From contig CM038926.1 in the NCBI GenBank assembly GCA_021904315.1, positions 4,264,390 to 4,328,389 on the forward strand: 64,000 nt of DNA, read 5' to 3'. The stretch comes from Sphagnum magellanicum. Lineage: Eukaryota; Streptophyta; Sphagnopsida; Sphagnales; Sphagnaceae. Under the pieces are notes generated by a model that did not search any database, had not been told where the DNA came from, and saw only the letters and a list, made by a program, of their open reading frames with translations. Numbering within the stretch: position 1 is the first letter of the stretch; every line of letters begins with the position of its first letter. Positions 30,820-45,899 of the stretch are shown piece after piece. Both the position numbers and the translations under genes were made by a program.

Positions 30820-33480
30820 TCAAAGTATAGGTCGTCTCCAACATCTGTCTACTAATATCTTGGAATATTTGTTCACAAACATAATTTTGTTGATAGGACT
30901 AGGAGACAAACTTTGTGACACAATGGGTTTTATGGAAACCTCAAATTCTGGCAATCCAACCCAACTTGTATTGCAATGTGTTTTCTCCTTTGGAATCAAA
31001 TTTTGTGGTGGGTCCTCTCCTTGCATCTCCTTAATAGTCTTGACAAAAGATTGTTGTAGTCTTTACTCTTCTTCTTAGTCAACAACAAACTTCTTCTTGA
31101 TTCGCTCTCTATCATTAAACACATGTTCTTCAGTAACCTTATTCTTGGTGATGGCCATATTCACATCCACCATATGGATTGAAGGATTTGAAACCTTGGG
31201 TTCTACCACAACTTGTTTATCCGTATGCTTCATTCCTTTATTTTTAAATATATTATGCATATCATTGTATTTAAGACAATCTATCACCACAAATATGATA
31301 AGAATATCTCACAGGCCTTTGTACTTTAATATGTTGAGTAATAACTTCAGAAACTACAGGAACAAAATCTTCCTTCCTTTTGACTCTATAAGTTTCAACA
31401 TTATGATTTGTCATGTGATAATTTGTATAATACATTTATATTTTCTTTGGAATTTTATGAGGTTTCTGAGCTGATACTATCTTACTATTATTTGGTACTA
31501 ACAGATTGCTTATGGCCTCTATTTCAAATTTTCCTTCTTCACAAACCAAAGTTGTTTCCTTATGCTGCTAAAGAGTTATTTTCTTCGTACATGCTATTGC
31601 TACACGTAGATATGGTTGTAATCTAGATCTGAAAACAATAGTTAAAAAGTTATTTGTTGTTTTGTGTTGAAGATTAATGGCCAATTCTAGTAATTTCTCA
31701 TAATAGACTTCCACTCTTTCATTCTTCTCCTACTTCATGTTTTTTAACTGCATGTAAACTTGTTCATCACTTTGAACTTTTATGTACCTTTTACAAAAAG
31801 CTAACTGTAATTTTGCAAAAGTATAATTTGGATAATCTTTCAAATAATTATTACACCAATCAAACACAATATCTATAAAGGTAAAACTAAATAGATTAAC
31901 AATTTTTGGATCATTGTTTCACTATTTACATTAATGGAAGCTTTAAATACTATGACGTGAACATATAAGTTAGAATCATTGACTTACTCAAGATAGTTAA
32001 GTGGCCAACGATAAGGTTTGCTTGGTGGTAATGGTGGCATGCCCGGATGCACCATTGGTAATAAAAAATATCTTGGAGGTCTTGGTGGATCTAAGTCGCC
32101 TCCTCCTTGATATGATGGATGACTAGTAAAAAACTTTGTTCATTTCTCTAGGAAAATCTTCATGCAAATGCACAAATTTTGTTCCCCTTGGAGTGTGTGG
32201 TTTAGATCTGATACCACCAACAATAGTAATTAGTGTTGACACAAATGGGGCATTGCCATAAAATACAATGGCACAAATCTTACTGGTTCCATTCTAAAAT
32301 TTGAAGTTCCTACATAGGTAACTTGATTTGTTATAATAAACTTTGTATAAAAGCTACAGAAATAGGTAGTACATTTACCCCAATTTGAGCTCTCATTTTT
32401 ACTTTGTTATCTCTCTAGATCTATTCTTTGAGTTTATTTAGAATTTTGACCCTCTCATGGTATAGATCCTTTGGTTCAATAGGTCCATGATTTTTTACTC
32501 TTGCGGGTTTTGGATTTAGATTTTAGAAATGCTCAACAAATCTTTGCCTCACATTATCTTCAATAAATGGACATTCATTGATCTAATGTCCAATTTGATG
32601 GCAATATGTGCAACATGGAAAATTTGGTCTTAGAATTTTATTAACATTATGAATTCCTCTATTCTAATCCCTTGGAACTCCACCATTAATGCTACCATTT
32701 TGTTGATTAACTATGGGTTAAATGTACCTCACTCTTATTGCCATAGGACTACCTTCTACTACTATTGATTCTGCTCTTGGTAAGACTATAGTTTCTTCTT
32801 TAGTTACAAGTACCAATTTAACTTTTCTAGATATTTTGATACCCTAAGTTGTGACTTCTTGTTCAACAACATAATGAATTGGAGGTTGAAAATTTTGAAC
32901 TTTTTGTTCAAACTCTTCACTTTTTTGGAAAAATAAAAAAATCAAAAAATTCTTGACCTTCCCAATAATAAGGAGGTGAAGCAAATTTGGACTTTAGTAC
33001 CAGTTCTTCCCTTTCTAACATGTTGACTCTCTGGTTTTTTTCTTAAATGAGAGCATCAAAAGCATTTTGCTGCATCAAATCTATTGATTGTAGCATAGCT
33101 ATTTATCAAGGTTCAAATTCTTGACTCCTTCATATAAACTCAACCTGTGAGTTCACATTTTCAATCTAATGCTCTTCTCTCTTAGAATTTTGGTGCAGAT
33201 TGTCAGTGCACCTTTGTGCTTCACCAATTTGCACTTCACAAAAAATAATTGGTGCTGCTTGAGGCGTTTTGTGGCTTGCATGTTTCTCTATTTTCCACGG
33301 ATGTTTTTGTTGTATTGGAGAAACTCTTTTAGGTGTTTCAAACTACTAATCTACTTGATCTGCACTCAAATTGTTGATAATGGTAGTGCCATTTTCCACC
33401 CGTTCATGTAATATAACTTGATCTAATTGTCTTTTCAAACTTCTAGTTCCAATTCTATTTTGCATTTGGCCACATCCCAA
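30820..33480 (-). pseudogene. G1 gag region, decayed
   Basis: Reading leftwards: a CCHC knuckle (CTYCHQIGH, TAG, INECPF, about 32640-32580), then MEPVRFVPLYF (about 32290), then a capsid-like part (VFDWCNNYLKDYP, FAKLQLAFCKRY, ERVEVYYEKLLELA, about 31960-31690), then a linker to protease. The knuckle precedes the capsid-like part, as it does in G2. Two short open stretches (31290-31075 and 31026-30820) belong to the linker. Confidence 0.7.
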
Positions 33481-33700
33481 TTCAAATCAGAACAAAATTT
33501 TACATTATAACAAAAAAATTATAATTAGCTACTCTGTTTACATTTGCTTCCTGAACACAAAATTATGATCAAGATTTGAAAAAATGCAGAAAATGAAACT
33601 GAAGTTCACTATCTATCTATATAAACAAAAATTTCAACAATAAATAAACAACATTATGAAATTCACTCTGAATTCGAACTCTGGGATGATTGCCAAATGG

Positions 33701-34257
33701 TAAATATAAAATCTTTAATCTTATATTTTGGTTTAAAATCTAGACTAAAACGTAATAAAACTAATACTAACACAATCTACTCATTTAGATTTGCTTATAA
33801 TTAGTTTCAAAATTAAAATCCAGTAATGAAAGTATGATAAAAAAACATCAAAATAACAACTCTGACTATGGAAACAAAGCTTTTCCAAAGATCAAAATAT
33901 ATTTATTTCATACTCCGTTACAGCTCCATGTTCTAAAATTATACAATGGTATCTCATCTCTTTCTTTTCTCCAAAAGATATACCTAAAAAAAATAGTCCT
34001 ATGTTCTATTTGAATTCTAATGGTGATAAAAATTATGTAATCTAGCTAGTAATTCTTAAAACAATACCTAAATAAATGGAAATATATTAACTAATAATTA
34101 TCGCAAGTAACTATTCCTTTAACAATAGTTATACAAAGTAACCTGGAAGAAGAACCTGAGCCCAATTTGGACCGGGTAATTAATAACATCCAAGTTGAAC
34201 CTATTCAACGTGTGGTATCAATTGCAAAGCCCAAACAACTTGTAGTTGTAATTGCAG
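33701..34257. other. Spacer with a short coding-like tail
   Basis: Mostly AT-rich with nothing recognisable. About 34149-34257 on the + strand is an open, acidic coding-like piece (EEPEPNLDRVINN, then EPIQRVVSIAKPKQ) that runs into the LTR of element C and is probably cut by it. The family is not recognised. Confidence 0.45.
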
Positions 34258-34570
34258 TGTTAACAAATAGGAGATCTAGTCAAATGCAAACATAAATTTT
34301 TATTGAAAGGAAACTTAATCATGATGCTCACAACATGGAACATAACATCAAGAACTCCTCAAGGTTCTTGTCACATGAAATACACAAACTTGTGCAATGA
34401 AGAAAAGAGAACCAAACCATCAACACCAAGGTATTTAACTAAAAGAACAAACCAAAAAAAACCAAACTAATATAAGTAAAAAAAATGATTCAACCTTGTG
34501 AAAGTAACCTAATTACTTTCCTATTCCAGTAACTAATGAAACCTAACTAGTTAAACTTGAAATCTCAACA
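34258..34570 (-). repeat. Copia remnant C, 3' LTR (313 bp)
   Basis: In element sense it starts TGTTGAGATTTC after the polypurine tract GAGGGGGAG and ends TTTGTTAACA, with canonical TG...CA ends. The matching 5' LTR is missing. Confidence 0.8.
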
Positions 34571-34593
34571 CTCCCCCTCAAGCTCAAATCCAC

Positions 34594-36894
34594 TTATAGT
34601 ACACTAAGCATTTTTTTAAACCTCCCTAGCTTGTATGTACCTAAAGCCGTTGTGAAAATGTCAGCAACTTGATCTTTAATACTGACATGAATAAGGTTAA
34701 TTTCTCTTGCTAAAACATTTTTTCTAATAAAGTGGTAATGCACCTGAATGTGCTTTGTCTTAGCATGATAGACTGGGTTGTTAGCAAGTAGTATGCTACT
34801 GATGTTATCACAATAAATGACAACATGAGCATCCACTAATTGTCCCAAATTTGAAAGTAGTTTTTGTAACCAAACTACTTCACATGTAATAATTATTACG
34901 CCTTTGTATTTTGTTTCCATGTTTGATAGTGCAACTGTTGATTGTTTCTTACTACTCTAACTAACAGCACCATTTCCAAAAGAAAACATGAAACCATTAG
35001 TTGATCTTCTATTCGAAACATTGTCAGCCCAATCGGCATCCGTGTATCCATGTACTTGTAACTGGTTCTTGGCTTCATACAAAATTCCACACTGCAAAAT
35101 ATGTTTTATGTACCTCAGTATGTGCCTCACTACATCCAAATGTGGCTTTTGTGGTGTTTGCATGAATTGACTCACCACTCCAACTGCATAACTCAAATCT
35201 GGCTTTATGATGGTCATGTAAATCAAACTCCCCACTATGCATATGTACATAATGGTATGTTCCACAAGGTCTCCTTCATTTGCATTTAACTTCACATTTT
35301 GCTCTAATTGGAATTAAAATGGGCTTGCAACTTGTCATTCCATATTCAGACAATTTGTTCAAGGCATATTGCCTTTGTAATAACCATATCCCTTTAAGGG
35401 ACTGGATTACTTTAATGCCAAGGAAGTAACACAACTTTCCCAAATCCTTCATCTTAAAACTTTTGCTTCAAAAGCTTCTTCAAATCAAAGATGTTTGCAT
35501 CATTATCTCTTGTGATAATCAAGTCATCAACATAGATGACTATGATTACAATTTCACGATCTATATTTTTCACATATAGTGAAAAATCTGCATTGGATGT
35601 TTGAAATCCACTTGTGACGAGATACCGACCTATCTTGTCTAACCAAGCTCTAGGTGTTTGCTTCAAGCCATACAAAGTTTTCTTCAACTTACAAACCAAA
35701 TTAGGATGTGTTTGGTCCACATAACTTGGTGGTTGTTCCATGTAGACTTCTTCTTATAAATCTCCATGAATTTTTTTTTCTTTACATCCATATGATGTAA
35801 AGACCATCCTTTTGCTACTGCCATAGCAATGATTACTCTTATAGTTGTCATTTTTGTAACTAGACTATAGGTCTTCTCATAGTCTATACCATAAGTTTGG
35901 GCATAACCTTTGGCAACCAATATTGCTTTATATCTTATCTACTCACAGATCCATTTTGTTGCAACCCTACTTTGAGGGAGTGTGAGGATGAAACTCACAC
36001 TCCCAAAATTGGGACTTGGGAGTCCTCTGGGAGTCCCGAGATTTTAGAGTTCGATTGCAAGGGTCAAAACACTTCGCATTGAGGTTTTGTTTATATCATT
36101 GGAAAGCTAGCAAAGTGTAGATGTTGAAAATGAGCATCTAAAGCACAAGTTATGGCAAAAAGAAGGGTCGGAAGTCAAACTAACAATTTGACTTCCAACC
36201 ACTAAAAGTCAGGAATCAACCTAACCCCGGTGTGTACATGTGGAGTGTGATACAATGTTGGAAAGCTCTTAAGGAGAGCTACAAGTTTGCTTTAGACCTC
36301 ATCCCAATCAAAGGTATGAGCAAAGAGTTACGACCTTGCAAAGTCCCAGGAGTCCAAACCAAGATAGTTTCGGGACTCCTCCTTGGGAGTCTCGAGACAA
36401 AAAGCCATTCGGATGTGGGTGATGCAGAGAGGCACATAGTATACTATATGGGGAAAGATGGTGGCTTCCCTCGAGTCCGAGCCGTGGTGAATCATGTGAG
36501 TCCAGAGTTGCCCATGGCTTGTCCTAGCACCAAGGGTGCTCCAGAAAATGATCTAACCAACTTGTTGGTTGGTTTGATGCAAGTTCGAGTAAATAAGTAA
36601 AGCTTGTCACTTTTCCTAGTCCCATCCTGGGACTTTAGCACACCCCTCTATCCTTTTTAGTGCTGAGAGTTAGGAGCATGCCCCGAGTTCCTCACAATTC
36701 CGCTCTTAACTTAGACCGTGAAAAACTTGGGAGTGCATCACATTTGCATTTTGCTTGACTTTGTACACCCATTTGCACCCAATTGTTTTTTTGTCCTTTG
36801 GTAAAGCTACCAATTCCCAATAAGCATTAGCATCCAACTCAGCCATCTCTTCATCCATTGCATTGTCCCACTTAAGGTTTCCAACTGATTCCAT
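34594..36894 (-). pseudogene. Copia remnant C, reverse transcriptase and RNase H
   Basis: A third copia lineage, decayed, reading leftwards. It begins with the RT start (WELVALPKDKKTIGCKWVYK, 36894-36745), is interrupted by solo LTR R1, then continues with VAKGYAQTYGIDYE, LYGLKQTPRAW and YVDDLII (35920-35454). RNase H follows with GYTDADWAD (35130-35090), CDNISS and QVADIFTTAL (34920-34594). Several stops and frameshifts are present. Everything upstream of RT is gone. Confidence 0.85.
35957..36739 (+). mobile_element. Solo LTR R1 (783 bp) in element C
   Basis: Starts TGTTGCAACC and ends GTGCATCA, so it has TG...CA ends with a short inverted repeat. It is flanked by CATTT on both sides (35952-35956, 36740-36744). 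Removing it and one CATTT restores the RT frame (QNANGS). It codes for nothing recognisable. Four copies of the family occur in the window. Which strand is sense is not known; + is by convention here. Confidence 0.85.
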
Positions 36895-38408
36895 GCTAGC
36901 AAGTCAATGGATGAACTTCATCCATTTACATGTCATGTCATTTGGGGGTGTCGAATTAGAATTATGACTATCTTTCAACTATATTACAACCAATGTGGCA
37001 TTGGCACATGTCATGTCATTGAGGAAGGGCATGGAATTTCAGAATTTTGATTATTATTCAATTATATTATAACCAATGGAAAATTAACACGTGTCACATG
37101 GACATTTGTGGTCCACCATCAAACTAAATTATTTGATGTGTGCCATGTGTATCGTCTCAAAATCTTGAAATTGTTGATTTATTGAAACTATTAGCATATG
37201 ATATTGTGCACATGAACACTTATGTTGCACACTTGCATGACACATGGCATCTTGTTGTTTGTAAGTCATCCAACATATGTGAAATTGAGCCAAAGTAAAG
37301 ATATCAACTACATTAAGGTAGTTGAAAGCAAGTTGAAAATAAGTTGAAGATAAGTCAAATTTATGTAAATGAATTGAAATGTAATTGAGATTACAAGCCT
37401 ACACAAATTATAGTCACAATTGTAAAACTATTAAAACTAGACTATGGGGATAATACACCTAGCGAAAATTAACTAAAGAAAATCAAACCATAATAAAAAC
37501 ACAGTCTACCTATACATTATCAACTAAGAATGTAAAACCTATTATAATCTAAAAATTATGCAAATAAACATTGTTCCCATGTAGGAAATGGTCCCATCCA
37601 CATCTCGAAAATGTTAATGTTGTTAATCAAACATTTACTGGAACAATTAAATGATTCTCCTATAAGATGGTTGTCTATGTTTATGAATTAATGGTGTGAA
37701 CTTGTTATTGACATGCTTAATTAAATTATTGCCTTGTTGGACCACGTCTTTTGACTTGTTCATAGCTACACCCTGCATTTTTAAATTAAAGAAATGAAAA
37801 TGATTAGAAATGAAAAAAATTAATAGGGATCTAAGTTATAATGCATCAAAAAAAAGATTGTGCATTAGTTGCACACATTAAAAATCCATAAAAATGTCAT
37901 CATTTACTACTCAAGAATAAGGAAGTTTGACGAAGAAAAAACATTTTGAAATCTGGAAAAATTAGAACTAAATAATGAATAGAAATGGTACACATCATGG
38001 GCATAATTATACATAGTCGACAAACATAGTGGAAACCTAATTGAAATATGGTTGAACCCAATCAAAATATAGGAAAAAATATATAATTGAAACTTAGGTG
38101 AAAGTAGTTGTAAAATAAACATAATCAAAACCTTACTTGCATTGATGGTTGAAAAGGTTCAGAAGTTTAATTCTCATTGCCCAAATGTTTGTTTTGGAAT
38201 TGAAAAAGAAGAAAACCAATGAAAGTTGAAGAAAAAAACTTTCATACTTACAAAACACGATTTTCTTTTTTCTTCTATTTGGACCCCTCCTACTTTCAAA
38301 GCTCATAATTTTCTCATTTCTTTTTCATTTTAAATGATTTAAAGTATAATAGGAGGGCCACCTTAAGTTCTACAAATAATATTGGAACGATAATAATAAC
38401 ATAACAAT
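36895..38408. other. AT-rich spacer with a 78-bp tandem duplication
   Basis: A diverged tandem repeat lies at about 36928-37100: ACATGTCATGTCATT starts at 36928 and 37006, with a third partial start near 37087. Otherwise no gene or element was recognised. Confidence 0.6.
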
Positions 38409-39212
38409 TGACGTGCCCCCAAGTTCCTTGTTAGACCCAAAAAGGGTCCAACTATGTTAAAGAGCGGAAATAGTTGGAACTTGGTGCCGTTCCCAGCTTC
38501 CAACACTAAAGGGGGTGAGAGGGGCGTGTTGAAAGCTTCGAGATTAGACTAGGAAGAGGGACAAGCTATTTAATTATTCAGTCCTGCATCTAAAGCCAAC
38601 CAACAAGTTGGTTAGAACTCATTATGCACACTTTTGGTGTTGGGACAAGCCACAGGCAACCTTGGACTCACTTGACTCACCACGGCCCGGACTCGGGGGA
38701 AGCCACCACCTTCCCCCATATAGTATTTTTTGCATCTCTCCATCGCATTTGCATCCGAATGGCATTTTTTTCCAGGACTTCCAAAGTGGAGTCTCGAAAC
38801 TGTCCCGGTTTCGACTCCCGGGACTTTGAGCATTCATAACTTTTTGCTTCAACCTCCGATTGGGACGAGGTCTAAAGCAAACTTGTAGCTCTCCTTGAGA
38901 GCTTTCCAAAGGTGTGTTGCACTCTACCTGTACACACCGGGATCGGGTAGATTCCCGACTTTTAGTGGTCAGGAGTCAAACTACCAATTTGACTCCCGGC
39001 CCTTCTTTCAACCATAACTTGTGTTGCAAATGTCCAAATGGTTCATGCGAGGTCATTTCAGACATCTACACTTCAAGACCTTTCCAATGGTATAAAAAAC
39101 ACTTTTATAAAAAGTGTTTTGACCCCTGCAATGGCGTTCTCAATTTTTGGGAGTCCTCAAGTCCCATTTTCGAGAGTGTGAGTGGCGACCTCACACTTCC
39201 CTCAAAGTGGGG
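38409..39212 (-). mobile_element. R-family copy R2
   Basis: Homologous along its length to R1 in the opposite orientation, starting TGACGTGCCCCC. It shares CCAACCAACAAGTTGGTT and GGGAGTCC-type motifs. Its distal end departs from the family near GGGGTTCTTGTC, next to a palindrome. No target duplication was found, so that end is probably rearranged. Confidence 0.75.
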
Positions 39213-39261
39213 TTCTTGTCTAATTATAAGTATTGAACTAATACTTATAATTAGACAAGAA
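39213..39261. repeat. Perfect palindrome, 22-bp arms, 5-nt loop
   Basis: Arms 39213-39234 and 39240-39261 are exact reverse complements around GAACT. The right arm continues into gypsy fragment G2 and has a counterpart in G1; the left arm is the inverted copy at the R2 junction. Confidence 0.92.
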
Positions 39262-40470
39262 ACTATAGTCTTACAAGAGGAGAACCAACGATAGCGAAAG
39301 GTGTTCCTATGGTTATAAGAGTGAGGTACAATGAACCCAAATTTAATCAACAAAATGGAAACATAGTTAGAAAAGTTCCAAAGCATTGGAGTAAAGGAAT
39401 TCACTGTGTGAATAGAGTTCCAAGACCAAATTTTCCATGTTGCGCATATTGCCATCAGATTGGACATCAAATTAATGAATGTCCATTTATTGAAGATAAG
39501 TGAGGTAAGGATTTGTTGAGTATTTCCAAAATTTGAATTCGAAACTTGCAAAAGTAAGGAATCATGGACATGTTGAACTAAAGGGTCAATACCATGAAAG
39601 GGTTAGAATTCTGAATATACTCAAAGAACAAATATGGAGACAAAACATAGTAGAAATGAAAGTTCAAATTGTGGTAAATGTAGTACCTATTTATGTAATT
39701 CTTGTACCAAGTTTGTTGCATCAAAATTATATTGGAGTTACCTATGTAGGAACTTCAAATTTTGGCATGGAACCAATAAGATTTGTGCCATTATACTTTA
39801 TGGGTGCAATGTCCAAGTTTATAGTTATAGTTACTGAAGGTCTGTTTGTTTCAGCACCAATTCAGATTATAGATGTTGTTAAATCTAGAACACAAACTCC
39901 AAAAGCAACATAATTTGTGAGTTTGCATGAAAATATACCTAGAGAGGTGAATAGAATTTTTGTTAGTCAGCCATTAAATCCAAGAGGAGGCAGTTCAGAT
40001 CCACTAGGACTTTAATGATATTTTGGATTACCAATGGTGAATCCAAACAAGCCATCATTCTCACTAAATAGACTTTATCGTTAACCATTTAACTATCGGA
40101 AATATGTTAAAGATTTTGACCTAGATGCTCATGTCAAAATATTTAAAGTTGCTATTATAGCAAATAGTGAAACATATGATATAAAAGTTGTTAATTTGTT
40201 TAGTTTTACCCTCAAAGATACTATGTTTGATTGGTGTAACAATTATATGGGAGACTACCCAAATTGTACTTTTGCAGAATTACAACTGGCTTTTTGTAAG
40301 AGGTATAAAAAAAGTTCAAAATGATCAACAAATTTACCTGCAGTTGAAAAATATGAAGCGGGAAAAGAATGAAAGAGTGGAAGTTTATTATGAGAGATTA
40401 TTGAAGTTGGCTTCTTCAATTGGGTCAATCAAATCTTTCCTTGTTGCATAATTATGAGCTTACATAATTA
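39240..40470 (+). pseudogene. Ty3/gypsy gag fragment G2
   Basis: A + strand gag piece of the G1 family: YNEPKFNQQNGN, then the CCHC knuckle CAYCHQIGHQINEC (39441-39482), then GTSNFGMEPIRFVPLYFMGA (about 39750-39810), then a capsid-like part (LFSFTLKDTMFDWCNNYMGD, FAELQLAF, ERVEVYYERLLKLASS, about 40110-40440). Several stops are present. Protease and pol do not follow. Its left edge is the palindrome beside R2. Confidence 0.78.
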
Positions 40471-43389
<2,919 letters not shown>

Positions 43390-45899
43390 AAAAAACATCT
43401 TAAAATTAATTATGCAGATCATTTCAGTGATATTTTTTAGGATAATTTTTCTTCTTTTTTTGACAAAAAACTTGGGAACTCATATATGAGATTTCAATGC
43501 AATATTATTTAGATTTGGCGACTTGTAGTCCCAACAAATTCACCATTCACAATTTTTGTTTTCCCACAAAAAATCAATGATTCATATCTTTAATGAGTAA
43601 AGTTGTTGTTAGCCAAATGTTCATGCAATGACATATACTAGAGGCCATTAGTGTTTTTTGCCTTAGTTTTGCTTGGGAGCACCCAAATCACCTTACATAA
43701 CAACAACCACATGATTTTCATAATTCTCGTCATGTTCAAACATCAACATACAAATGAAAAGCTTTGTTGGGTGCACTTTAGACAAAGAACAAAATCCAAA
43801 AGCTATTCCTAAACTAGTTAGTAGTTGCAACAAGTTGCAAATATAGATTCACATCATTGGGACTTTTTTATACAATGCACATATGAATTGCATGTATGAG
43901 CTTGCAAAGAACCTTTGGCAAAGATGAACAAATGTGAAAAAGTATTCATTTTAGCATTATGTGTGTGAATAAATAATGCATGGTTGCATGTCACAACACC
44001 TATTGGCATTTGAAGCAAATTCATACCCATATTACAAAAAATTGACCCACTGTAATTAACAATATCCTAGTGTGTATATGACTCTACACTATTTCTTGCA
44101 ACCAAGGATTTAATGCCTTTACTTAGCCATGGCATTGACCATCTGCTCCCTTGCCTTGCAGTAACAATAGAACCAAGGAACATGTGGACATCTAAATAAA
44201 TAAATCTCCTTTTTCTTCACAACAAATTTTAAACCGAAAGTGCCATTTAGTTTTAAGTCACGTTCGCATTCAAGCAAATGTGCTCACCACATAATATTGC
44301 ACACTTGACAATTATAGTCTTCACACAATTGTGTGCAATAAAACCCGTCCTCAATTAGCACCCCAACCATGCGCTTGAATGTCATGGCTAGATGATGTTG
44401 CCAAGATTGATTTAGAGCGAAAGGTTCAAGATGCATGTGTTGCTTTGATTCCTCTACATACTCAAGTTGTTTTGTGTTCATTAACCAACCACACAAGAGG
44501 CATGTCGATGGAAAGGCCATTGGAAATGGACATATGTGGTGGTACAATGTAAGCTTGACTGTGGTCTATAATTTAGAACATAACTAATTACATTTGAGGA
44601 TTGGGTATAAGAATGCAAACCTTTTGATGGAGTTGAAGCCATGACACTTGTTATTGGATGGGTCCTTCACTACTTTGTAACCCAAAGTCACCCACCGTTC
44701 ACTTGCAAAACTTGCAACCTTCCAAGTTTATTCAATTGCCTATGCGTGGGAAAAGTGCCTCTTATATAGTTCACAAGTCCTTTGTACCATGAAAGACAGT
44801 GAACTTGATGTCAATGTTCATTGCATGCAAAAAATTAAATTTATAAATAGGGCCCAAAAAAAAAAATTGGCAATATGTGCCGTAGGCACCAAGAAGGAAC
44901 AGTGATGAGAAGAAACTCCTACAATGGCTTGGTGAAAGATTTGCCAAAGAAATGTTCTAAAGATAACTTGCCATACCTCTAGATGATTGGACAACACTAT
45001 TACATATAAGACTAGGCAAATTGTGAGCTTGATCAGTTTACCCTTAGACTCATTTCATATGGTCAAACTATTTTAGACAAAAATAATACTTAATAAGGAA
45101 AACCAAATTTCAATTTTAAGTATTGGCGATTGTAGAGTAGAAAAGATGAAAGATGGTTACACCCAAGTGTTCATCAACTGCTTGTATGCTCATTACATAA
45201 CACGAGAATCCATTAGCAACATGCCACATCATTTTGCATGCAATAATTTAGAAAGTACAAAAGCATAAAAAAGAATGATGTGTAATCTCTCAAGAAATCT
45301 CCTAGCCGATAGTTATTTATAAGATTAATCCTTTTTTTTAAAAATGTAGTGCTTATTGAAATAGGGAGTAGCGTGTAATTGTAGAAGTCTTAGAAATGGC
45401 CCTGTAAAAACCAAGCAATTTGTTTGCCGAACTAAGTTAGTTGTCTAACCAAACTAGGGTAAACACGTTACTAATATTCGACAGAGTACTATTTAGTAGG
45501 ACCTACCGGGTTTGATTGTCAACATCTTTACCTACCAAACCCATGGGTCTAGAACAACGTATGTTTAATTATCTGAAGGTTTGAGGAATCAGGGAAAAGA
45601 ATGGAAATATAAGGGGAGGCAAAGAATAGTCTTTACCAAGCAGCTTAAGACAAGTGATACTCTTGTACTCGAATATGAAAATACACACTACACTAATTCC
45701 TGGTCACAAGATGTCTTATGTATGCATGTTCCATCTCTTACATTGCTTGTTGGTAATAGATTACAGCTTGTAATATGTCTTAACTACTTGGGTACATGGT
45801 GTTATTGGTGCTATGTCGTGTTATGTGTAATTTAGGAGACAAGAACTCAGTAGCAATGAATGTTCAAGTTTCTTCAAAATCATTGCTAAAATTTGGTAA
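43390..45899. other. AT-rich spacer
   Basis: No gene recognised. An 87-codon open stretch on the minus strand (44547-44284, with MAFPSTCLLCGWLMNTKQLEY) has no clear homology. No tRNA or tandem repeat was noticed. Confidence 0.4.

Larger units (their letters stand above)
27301..33700 (-). mobile_element. Ty3/gypsy remnant G1
   Basis: A decayed gypsy element reading leftwards, in the order gag, protease, reverse transcriptase, RNase H, integrase, which is the gypsy order. Dozens of stops and frameshifts show it is old. LTRs could not be defined. In element sense CATTTGGCAATCATCC near 33682-33697 resembles CATTTGGCGACCAAAT near G3 and may mark the primer-binding-site end. Parts of the same family occur as G2 (gag, + strand) and G3 (integrase tail). 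Confidence 0.85.

Noticed and set aside
28536..33480. Reassignment of TAG to glutamine
   Set aside because: The intact A and B frames end or read normally without in-frame TAG; TAA, TGA and frameshifts also occur in the remnants, so decay is enough.
34180..34210. TGTGGTATCAATTGC as a copia primer-binding site
   Set aside because: It continues as open coding-like sequence and does not abut an LTR end in the right orientation.
38409..39212. R copies as DNA-transposon MITEs
   Set aside because: R1 has TG...CA ends and a 5-bp duplication, typical of LTRs, and no long terminal inverted repeats.
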